From: Bacillota bacterium
GTDB taxonomy: Bacteria > Bacillota > Clostridia > Acetivibrionales > DSM-1351
Direction of reading: 5' to 3'
NCBI GenBank assembly: GCA_023412275.1
Contig: JAEYNY010000198.1
Location: 1-21,426, forward strand
DNA: 21,426 nucleotides
Part shown: piece by piece, positions 15,722 through 21,426 of the stretch
Layout: every line of letters begins with the position of its first letter
Numbering within the stretch: position 1 is the stretch's first letter
Made by a program: the position numbers and the translations under genes
Notes under the pieces: generated by a model
Database searches by the model: none
Seen by the model: only the letters and a program-made list of their open reading frames with translations
What the model was told of the DNA's origin: nothing

Positions 15722-16618
15722 ATGTTAATAAACAATACAGATTTCATCAAGTTACCGTTATTTGTAAAAGGAAAGGTAAGAAACGTATACGATTTGGGAG
15801 ATCAGCTCCTTATAGTAGTAACAGACAGAATATCAGCCTTTGATGTTGTATTTGATGAATTAATACCTAACAAGGGAACAGTTCTGAACAGTATATCCGC
15901 ATTTTGGTTTGACTTTACAAAGGATGTTATCGGAAACCATGTAATAACAACCGATGTCAATAAATATCCAAAAGAATTATCAGCTTTCAAGGATGAATTG
16001 CAGGGTCGTTCAATGTTAGTAAGAAAAGTACAGATGCTTCCTGCTGAATGTATTGTAAGAGGATATTTGGAAGGATCAGGACTCAAAGAATATCAAAAGA
16101 CAGGAACTGTGTGCGGTATAAAACTACCTGCAGGATTAAAGCAGGCTGACAAACTGCCTGAACCAATATTTACACCATCTACCAAGGAATCAGAAGGTCA
16201 TGATATAAATGTGTCTTTTGAAGTACTTTGTGAAAAGATAGGAACAGAAATGGCCCAAAAGCTAAAAGATGCAAGCTTGAAGCTCTATGAGAAAGCAAGC
16301 AAACACGCTGAAAGTAAGGGACTTATATTAGCAGATACAAAATTTGAATTCGGAATGTTGGACGGAGAACTGGTTGTAGGTGACGAAATGTTCACACCTG
16401 ATTCCTCAAGATTCTGGGCAATGGATGAATACCAACCGGGAAGAGCACAGAAGAGCTTTGACAAGCAATATTTAAGGGAATACCTTGAAAGTATTACATG
16501 GGACAAACAACCTCCTGCACCTGAGCTTCCAAAAGAAGTAATCAGAAAGACAGAGGAGAAATATATAGAAGCATACGAAAGAATCACCGGGAAAAAGTTT
16601 CAGGGAGATCAGCTATGA
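15722..16618 (+). CDS. purC: Phosphoribosylaminoimidazole-succinocarboxamide synthase
   Basis: PurC joins aspartate to CAIR with ATP to give SAICAR in purine synthesis. The 298-residue protein is the longer type, similar in length to yeast Ade1 and longer than the 237 residues of E. coli PurC. Visible motifs are KGKVRNVYDLGD (16-27), VTDRISAFDVVFDE, MLPAECIVRGYLEGSGLKEY and PIFTPSTKESEGHDINVSFE. It carries a strong AGGAGG ribosome site and overlaps hisH by four bases (ATGA). Its place inside a his operon is unusual but biochemically sensible, because the HisHF reaction releases AICAR, a purine intermediate just downstream of SAICAR. Confidence 0.96.
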   Translation: MLINNTDFIKLPLFVKGKVRNVYDLGDQLLIVVTDRISAFDVVFDELIPNKGTVLNSISAFWFDFTKDVIGNHVITTDVNKYPKELSAFKDELQGRSMLVRKVQMLPAECIVRGYLEGSGLKEYQKTGTVCGIKLPAGLKQADKLPEPIFTPSTKESEGHDINVSFEVLCEKIGTEMAQKLKDASLKLYEKASKHAESKGLILADTKFEFGMLDGELVVGDEMFTPDSSRFWAMDEYQPGRAQKSFDKQYLREYLESITWDKQPPAPELPKEVIRKTEEKYIEAYERITGKKFQGDQL

Positions 16619-17250
16619 TAGCTATTATAGACTATGGCGTGGGTAACCTGGCCAGTGTTAACAAGGCATTCAGTTTTATAGGATATGATTCGAAAATAAC
16701 TTCTGACCATGAAGAAATACTTGCAGCTGACAAGGTTGTCCTGCCAGGTGTGGGTGCATTTGCTGATGCTATGGACAGCCTTGATAAGACTGGAATGATA
16801 TCAGTCATAAAGCAGGTTGTGCAAAAGGGAACACCCTTGTTGGGAATTTGCCTTGGAATGCAGCTGCTTTTTGATTACAGCACTGAAGGCGGGGAAAAAG
16901 TGGGAGGCTTGGGCCTGTTAAAAGGTTCGGTAAACCAGTTTCCCCTGGACATGGGACTAAAAGTTCCCCATATGGGATGGAACAGTCTCGAAATCAAGCA
17001 GGAAAAGAGTATTTTTAGTGGAGTACGACAAAATAGCTATGTATATTTTGTGCACTCATACTATGTAACTGCTGAAAATACCTCAGATGTTGCAGCGGTA
17101 TGCAAATACGGAATCGGGTTTGATGCTGCTGTTTGCAAGGGAAATATTATGGGAACACAGTTCCACCCTGAGAAGAGCGGAGATGTAGGACTTGGAATAC
17201 TAAAGAATTTTGCTGAGCTTAGCACCAAGGAGGCTGACAATTTACTATGA
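16615..17250 (+). CDS. hisH: Imidazole glycerol phosphate synthase, glutamine amidotransferase subunit
   Basis: HisH hydrolyses glutamine and channels ammonia to HisF. The 211-residue class I amidotransferase has DYGVGNLASV (6-15), the nucleophile C79 in GICLGMQ, and the H184/E186 dyad in GTQFHPEKS. The oxyanion-side motif LPGVGAF (43-49) is present. The start overlaps the purC stop and the end overlaps the hisA start, both as ATGA, so these three genes are tightly coupled. Confidence 0.97.
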   Translation: MIAIIDYGVGNLASVNKAFSFIGYDSKITSDHEEILAADKVVLPGVGAFADAMDSLDKTGMISVIKQVVQKGTPLLGICLGMQLLFDYSTEGGEKVGGLGLLKGSVNQFPLDMGLKVPHMGWNSLEIKQEKSIFSGVRQNSYVYFVHSYYVTAENTSDVAAVCKYGIGFDAAVCKGNIMGTQFHPEKSGDVGLGILKNFAELSTKEADNLL

Positions 17251-17957
17251 TTATTTATCCCGCAATTGACATAATAGACGGAAAGTGTGTAAGGCTGCAG
17301 CAAGGCAGCTACAGTGATGTAACTGTCTTTGGGGACAGCCCTGTGGATATGGCAAAAAAATGGGAGAGCCTCGGAGCAGGATACTTACATGTGGTTGATC
17401 TGGATGGCGCAAGATCAGGGAAATCGGAAAATGCTGAGATTATAACCCTGATAGCAAAAACTTTGAAAATCCCGGTTCAGATAGGCGGAGGAATAAGAAA
17501 TCTTGAAACCATTGAGACTTACCTATCCGGAGGTTTGAGCAGAGTTATACTGGGTACATCGGCAGTAAATAACCGTGAAATGCTGGTAGCGGCTTTAAAA
17601 GAATATAAAGATAAAATAGCTGTAGGAATAGATGCAAAGGATGGGAAGGTTGCCATCCACGGTTGGGAGAAAACAAGTGATTTTACAGCCGTTGAGTTTG
17701 CAAAGGAAATTGAGTCCCTTGGTACAAAAACGATTATATACACTGACATTTCAAGAGACGGCATGCTCAAAGGCCCGAATCTTCAGGCTATGAAGGAAAT
17801 GGCGGACAATGTTGCATTGAACGTAATAGCATCCGGCGGAGTAAGCAAACTTACAGACATAGTTGACTTAAAGCAGACGGGAGTCAGCGGTGTAATTGTA
17901 GGGAAAGCCCTTTATACCGGGAATGTAAATTTAAAAGAAGCGATAGAAGCCATATAA
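17247..17957 (+). CDS. hisA: ProFAR isomerase
   Basis: HisA performs the Amadori rearrangement of ProFAR to PRFAR. The 236-residue (beta/alpha)8 barrel shows the internal two-fold symmetry of the family. The catalytic base D8 is in YPAIDIIDG, and acid D129 is in GIDAKDG. Phosphate-binding loops are IGGGIR (79-84) and ASGGVS near the C-terminus. The context between hisH and hisF excludes the dual-function PriA interpretation for practical purposes. It overlaps hisH by four bases. Confidence 0.96.
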   Translation: MIIYPAIDIIDGKCVRLQQGSYSDVTVFGDSPVDMAKKWESLGAGYLHVVDLDGARSGKSENAEIITLIAKTLKIPVQIGGGIRNLETIETYLSGGLSRVILGTSAVNNREMLVAALKEYKDKIAVGIDAKDGKVAIHGWEKTSDFTAVEFAKEIESLGTKTIIYTDISRDGMLKGPNLQAMKEMADNVALNVIASGGVSKLTDIVDLKQTGVSGVIVGKALYTGNVNLKEAIEAI

Positions 17958-17978
17958 CCAAAAGAAAGGGAGCAAATT

Positions 17979-18740
17979 ATGCTGACCAAAAGAATAATTC
18001 CCTGTCTTGATGTACATGCGGGGAGAGTTGTTAAAGGCGTACAGTTTGTAAATATAATAGATGCCGGAGACCCGGTGGAAGCGGCTGCATTTTATGACAA
18101 AGCCGGTGCTGATGAGCTTACTTTTCTGGATATTACTGCTTCTTCAGATGCAAGGTCTATAATGCTTGATGTTGTCAGCAGGGTAGCAGAGCAAGTATTT
18201 ATTCCCTTCACTGTAGGCGGAGGAATCAGGACTGCAGAGGATTTCCGCCAGATACTGAAAGCTGGAGCGGATAAAGTGGGAGTAAATTCTGCTGCACTCA
18301 AAAGACCTGAGCTGATATCAGAAGCAGCGTGGAAATTCGGAAGCCAGTGTGTTGTATTAGCAATAGACGCCAAAAAGCGTGCTGATGGATCGGGATGGGA
18401 TACATATCTCAACGGCGGAAGAGTAAACACGGGTAAAGATGCTGTTGAATGGGCTATAGAAGCAGAGAAACTTGGAGCCGGTGAAATACTGTTAACAAGC
18501 ATGGACAAGGACGGAACAAAAGACGGATATGATATAGAGCTAACTAGGACAATATCCGAAAATGTAAAAATTCCGGTAATAGCATCCGGCGGAGCAGGAA
18601 AAATGGAGCATTTCAAGGATGCTCTTTTGGATGGAAAAGCAGATGCAGTATTGGCAGCGTCACTATTCCATTTTAGAGAGATGGAAATCCGTGATTTAAA
18701 AGGTTACTTAAAAAATAATGGTATTGAAACCAGACTTTAA
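17979..18740 (+). CDS. hisF: Imidazole glycerol phosphate synthase, cyclase subunit
   Basis: HisF joins ammonia delivered by HisH to PRFAR, giving imidazole glycerol phosphate and AICAR. The 253-residue barrel has the family signature CLDVHAGRVVKGVQF (9-23), catalytic D11 and D130 (in VLAIDAK), and phosphate loops TVGGGIR (78-84) and ASGGAG. It lies 21 bases after hisA with an AAAGGGAG ribosome site. An 80-base gap to hisIE follows, which holds only a weak ACAG/CTGT pairing and no clear promoter. Confidence 0.97.
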   Translation: MLTKRIIPCLDVHAGRVVKGVQFVNIIDAGDPVEAAAFYDKAGADELTFLDITASSDARSIMLDVVSRVAEQVFIPFTVGGGIRTAEDFRQILKAGADKVGVNSAALKRPELISEAAWKFGSQCVVLAIDAKKRADGSGWDTYLNGGRVNTGKDAVEWAIEAEKLGAGEILLTSMDKDGTKDGYDIELTRTISENVKIPVIASGGAGKMEHFKDALLDGKADAVLAASLFHFREMEIRDLKGYLKNNGIETRL

Positions 18741-18820
18741 AAAATAAAAACAGTTAAAAGCTGTACAAACAAAAAAAATTTGATTATGATAAATAAATGA
18801 GTGTATGGAGGCGTTCAATA

Positions 18821-19456
18821 ATGAATAACTTAAAAGGTTCGGTTAAATTTGATGAGAAAGGTCTTGTTCCAGTAGTTACTCAGGACACTAAAACAAAAGA
18901 AGTTCTGATGGTTGCCTATATGAATGAGGAAGCCTTTGACAAGACAATAGAAACGGGAAAGGTTCATTATTACAGCCGCAGCCGTAGCAAGCTTTGGCTC
19001 AAAGGTGAAACATCAGGCCATTTTCAGCTTGTTAAGTCAATAAAGCTGGACTGTGACGGAGACACAATTTTAATAGAGGCAGAACAGATTGATGCTGCTT
19101 GCCATACAGGAAACAAGACATGCTTTTTCAGAACAATGGTTGACGGAGAATGGAAAGAAAACGAAGAAGAAAAGCCAACAGCAGCAATTCTTCATGAAGT
19201 TTACAACGTAATAGTAGACAGAACTGTTAATCCAAAAGAAGGTTCGTATACTAATTACCTGTTTACAAAAGGTTTAGATAAGATTTTGAAAAAAGTAGGA
19301 GAAGAGGCTGCCGAGGTTATCATTGCGGCAAAAAACAAATCTAAAGAAGAAATAAGATACGAAGTATCTGATTTAATGTACCATCTTATGGTATTGCTTG
19401 TAGAAAGAGGCCTCACTCTTGAAGACATATACGGAGAATTAAAAGGAAGAAGATAA
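18821..19456 (+). CDS. hisIE: Bifunctional PR-AMP cyclohydrolase / PR-ATP pyrophosphohydrolase
   Basis: This 211-residue fusion carries out steps two and three of histidine synthesis. The HisI cyclohydrolase domain (about 1-112) shows VAYMNEEAF (31-39), SRSRSKLWLKGETSGH (52-67), metal-binding LDCDGD (76-81) and zinc cysteines C78, C94 and C101. The HisE domain (about 122-208) is an all-alpha MazG-like pyrophosphohydrolase with YTNYLFTKGLDKILKKVGEE and EVSDLMYHLMVLL. The frame is open from ATG 18797, but that start would lie upstream of the TGGAGGCG ribosome site at 18806-18812; ATG 18821 is eight bases after it and is chosen. Confidence 0.96.
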   Translation: MNNLKGSVKFDEKGLVPVVTQDTKTKEVLMVAYMNEEAFDKTIETGKVHYYSRSRSKLWLKGETSGHFQLVKSIKLDCDGDTILIEAEQIDAACHTGNKTCFFRTMVDGEWKENEEEKPTAAILHEVYNVIVDRTVNPKEGSYTNYLFTKGLDKILKKVGEEAAEVIIAAKNKSKEEIRYEVSDLMYHLMVLLVERGLTLEDIYGELKGRR

Positions 19457-20881
19457 GTGAAAAATAATTTATTAAGCATCGATGAATATCGGAACAATCC
19501 GGAATTTTATTTCTATAAGGGACTGCGTTGCGCCAACAAAAGGAATTTAAACGAAGCATACAAACATCTGGTTAAGGCTGCTGAGCTAAGTCCTGAGAAT
19601 ATGGAGTATAAATTTAACATAGCATGCTTCCTTTCTGAAATGCAAAGGCCAAGAGAAGCCAACAGGATATTCATGGATATACTTTTACACTATGACCCTA
19701 CAATGCATGATTGCTATTTCGGTATGGGCTGTAATAGCTTTGAGCTTGGCGATATGAAAAAAGCTGCCGAATACTTTGAAAAGTATATCTATTTTGACAG
19801 TGATGGCGAATTCAGCGAAGAAGTTTCAGAAATGATATTTTATTTGAAACTGTATAATGACATTTCCGGAGAGAACAGATTTTTAAGGTTGTCTCAAAGT
19901 AGCTTAAAAAAGGCTGGCAAAATCCTTTTAAATAACAAAACTTACGAGGCTGTAAGTGAACTATATAAAGCAATAGCATTTAACCCTATGAACACCGATG
20001 CACGTAATCTGCTGGTACTTATACTTATGGAACAGCAGAATTATAGACGTGCATCAAATTTTATTGCCACAGTTATAAATATATATAGTGAAGACATTTG
20101 GGCTAACAGCCTTAAAATATATAACTTATACCACGCCAGGAAATATTCCCGGGTAGAAAAATTATTAAAGATCCTTCCGTTTAGAAGTATATACAACAGG
20201 AAGGACCTTTTGTGTATTGCAACTACATTAATAATATTTAATAAAATAGATGAATTGATTCACTTGTTGGAAACATATATTGTTGAGTATAGCGATTTAT
20301 TCATATGTTCTCTGCTGCTTATAGGATATATATCAAAAAAAAATTACGGTAAGGCAAATCAGATTATTAAAAATCTGCAGTCAATTAAAACATTGGATTT
20401 AGACTTCTCAGATTGGATTAAAAAGGTCAGTGAATTTATAAATGAAGATAACTCTGAAGTATCTGTTTTGGAAGAATATAAGGAAATATTCAGAATAATT
20501 GAGGAACCTGAAGATTACATGTATAGTCCGTTCAGGTATATAAAAATATTTGAAAATGCCTCTAGACCAAGGCAAAGAACTCTTAGGAAGATTCCCAAAA
20601 ATTATAATTCCGTAGTTGAGTGTGTTGTACTTCATAAGGAAATAATGTATGTTCCTGAATACGAAAAGGAAATAATACAAATATTGTATAACATAATATA
20701 TTATACAGGTGAACTTCTGACAGATAATGAAAAAGACATATTTGCCCTCTCTGCTGTAATTGAATATATCTACTGCAAAGAGAACTTTGTTGAAATAGAA
20801 AAAGAGGAATTATTACAAAAGTATGGAATTCCTACTATTCTGTTTAATAAATTACTCAAAAAAATTAAATATAAGAATTAG
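19457..20881 (+). CDS. TPR-repeat protein of unknown function at the end of the his operon
   Basis: The 474-residue protein starts with GTG directly after the hisIE stop, with GGAAGAAG as its ribosome site inside the hisIE end, so it is translated from the his transcript. About three tetratricopeptide repeats cover residues 15-118 (for example AYKHLVKAAELSPENMEYKF). A further helical TPR-like stretch covers about 152-245. Such repeats bind partner proteins. The C-terminal region (about 325-474) is not TPR. It contains EYKEIFRIIEEPEDYMY and ends with a helical segment, KEELLQKYGIP followed by FNKLLKKI, that looks like a helix-turn-helix. No signal peptide or membrane segment is seen. I do not recognise a named family. 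A role in histidine or purine metabolism is suggested only by position. Confidence 0.8.
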   Translation: MKNNLLSIDEYRNNPEFYFYKGLRCANKRNLNEAYKHLVKAAELSPENMEYKFNIACFLSEMQRPREANRIFMDILLHYDPTMHDCYFGMGCNSFELGDMKKAAEYFEKYIYFDSDGEFSEEVSEMIFYLKLYNDISGENRFLRLSQSSLKKAGKILLNNKTYEAVSELYKAIAFNPMNTDARNLLVLILMEQQNYRRASNFIATVINIYSEDIWANSLKIYNLYHARKYSRVEKLLKILPFRSIYNRKDLLCIATTLIIFNKIDELIHLLETYIVEYSDLFICSLLLIGYISKKNYGKANQIIKNLQSIKTLDLDFSDWIKKVSEFINEDNSEVSVLEEYKEIFRIIEEPEDYMYSPFRYIKIFENASRPRQRTLRKIPKNYNSVVECVVLHKEIMYVPEYEKEIIQILYNIIYYTGELLTDNEKDIFALSAVIEYIYCKENFVEIEKEELLQKYGIPTILFNKLLKKIKYKN

Positions 20882-20923
20882 ATTTGATATTTTGAAAAAA
20901 TCAGAGTAAATGGAAGAAATAAT

Positions 20924-20966
20924 TAGCAATAAATCCATGGTTGGATTAAATGGCAAAATATTGCTA
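20924..20966 (+). other. Nested inverted repeat downstream of the TPR gene
   Basis: TAGCAAT (20924-20930) pairs with ATTGCTA (20960-20966). Inside it AATCCA (20932-20937) pairs with TGGATT (20942-20947). No T-run follows, so it is at best a weak terminator or an mRNA 3'-end structure. The rest of 20882-20986 shows nothing else. Confidence 0.3.
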
Positions 20967-20986
20967 GATTTATGATTATAAAGCGT

Positions 20987-21013
20987 TTGATAATATTTTA
21001 TTCAATATATAAT
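20987..21013 (+). promoter_or_regulatory. Promoter of groESL
   Basis: TTGATA at 20987-20992 and TATAAT at 21008-21013 are 15 bases apart; TAATAT at 21010-21015 gives a 17-base spacing. Either places the transcription start just before the CIRCE element, the normal arrangement for HrcA-controlled groESL. Confidence 0.65.
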
Positions 21014-21026
21014 ATTATAAATGTGA

Positions 21027-21053
21027 TTAGCACTCGATGACAGTGAGTGCTAA
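21027..21053 (+). promoter_or_regulatory. CIRCE element (HrcA operator)
   Basis: TTAGCACTC (21027-21035), nine bases, then GAGTGCTAA (21045-21053) is a perfect copy of the consensus CIRCE inverted repeat. The heat-shock repressor HrcA binds it as a dimer and represses groESL until protein-folding stress relieves it. It lies 37 bases before the groES start. Confidence 0.98.
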
Positions 21054-21090
21054 CAGTTTACAAGCATTAAATATTCAAGGAGGTAAAACA

Positions 21091-21375
21091 ATGAAGATAA
21101 AACCATTAGGCGATAGAGTAGTTATTAAAATGCTTGAGAGCGAAGAAACTACTAAAAGTGGAATCGTATTACCTGGAAGTGCAAAGGAAAAGCCACAGGT
21201 AGCAGAAGTAGTTGCAGTAGGGCCTGGAACAGTTGTAGACGGCAAAGAAGTTAAAATGGAAGTTAAAGTTGGAGACAGAGTACTTACCAGCAAATATTCC
21301 GGAACAGAAGTAAAATTTGACGGTCAGGAATATACAATATTGAAGCAGAGCGATATCCTCGCAATTGTTGAATAA
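21091..21375 (+). CDS. groES: Co-chaperonin GroES
   Basis: GroES is the heptameric lid of the GroEL chamber. The 94-residue protein has the standard start MKIKPLGDRVVIK, a mobile loop (about 16-33, EETTKSGIVLPGSAKEK) and ends at SDILAIVE. The frame is open upstream to 21037, but that part overlaps the CIRCE element. The ATG at 21091 follows AAGGAGGT at ideal spacing and gives the normal length. groEL follows after 21 bases. Confidence 0.98.
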   Translation: MKIKPLGDRVVIKMLESEETTKSGIVLPGSAKEKPQVAEVVAVGPGTVVDGKEVKMEVKVGDRVLTSKYSGTEVKFDGQEYTILKQSDILAIVE

Positions 21376-21396
21376 TTATAACGGGAGGTAAGAGAA

Positions 21397-21426
21397 ATGG
21401 CAAAGGAAATAAAATTTGGCGAAGAA
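21397..21426 (+). CDS. groEL: Chaperonin GroEL, first ten codons
   Basis: The window ends ten codons into this gene. The visible residues MAKEIKFGEE are the usual GroEL N-terminus, the ATG follows GGGAGGT, and the position directly after groES supports the call. Nothing more can be judged. Confidence 0.93.
   Translation, partial: MAKEIKFGEE

Noticed and set aside
18092..18616. Long open frame on the - strand inside hisF (174 codons)
   Set aside because: The + strand frame is an unmistakable HisF; the antisense frame has Ser/Pro-rich shadow composition and no ribosome site. Other antisense open frames in pcrA, hisZ, hisG, hisD and purC were dismissed for the same reason.
18797..18820. Earlier ATG for hisIE
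   Set aside because: The best ribosome site (18806-18812) is downstream of it; the extra eight residues do not match the usual N-terminus.
21037..21090. Upstream extension of the groES frame
   Set aside because: It overlaps the CIRCE operator, and the strong AAGGAGGT site points to the ATG at 21091.

Overview
The window looks like a chromosomal segment of a mesophilic, cellulosome-producing clostridium, most likely close to Ruminiclostridium (Clostridium) cellulolyticum or papyrosolvens. The evidence is AT-rich Gram-positive sequence with strong purine-rich ribosome binding sites, a CIRCE-controlled groESL operon, a sigma-H-type promoter, and a secreted mannanase-like enzyme. That enzyme ends in a type I dockerin whose recognition positions are Ala-Leu/Ala-Ile, as in R. 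cellulolyticum, not Ser-Thr as in C. thermocellum. The species assignment is inference. Every intact gene is on the + strand.

Layout. (1) 1-1120: the end of a small CxxC-x17-CxxC zinc-ribbon protein and its terminator, an intergenic region with three exact DnaA boxes and a consensus sigma-H promoter, then hpf (long-form ribosome hibernation factor) and its terminator. (2) 1170-3700: an LTA-synthase-like membrane sulfatase-fold protein and a divergent shikimate-kinase-like protein. (3) 3766-7611: PcrA helicase followed 24 bases later by a cytoplasmic GH1 beta-glucosidase and a strong terminator. (4) 7612-8090: a small gene graveyard holding a truncated ECF sigma factor and a frameshifted remnant of a GerW/YtfJ-type sporulation protein. 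(5) 8285-10542: the GH5-CBM32-X2-X2-dockerin enzyme and a 21-bp hairpin. (6) 10567-20881: a long operon hisZ-hisG-hisD-hisC-hisB-purC-hisH-hisA-hisF-hisIE plus a TPR protein of unknown function. (7) 20987-21426: promoter, CIRCE, groES and the first ten codons of groEL.

The his operon supplies every histidine enzyme except a visible histidinol-phosphate phosphatase. It uses the short HisG/HisZ hetero-oligomeric ATP phosphoribosyltransferase. purC sits inside it, linking the AICAR released by HisHF to the purine pathway that PurC feeds. The exported enzyme and the cytoplasmic beta-glucosidase fit a plant-polysaccharide lifestyle.

I found no CRISPR array, prophage, transposase or tRNA/rRNA gene, and no clear new multi-gene system. 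The least explained items are the TPR protein that ends the his operon, the DnaA-box cluster in front of hpf, and the sigma/GerW remnants.
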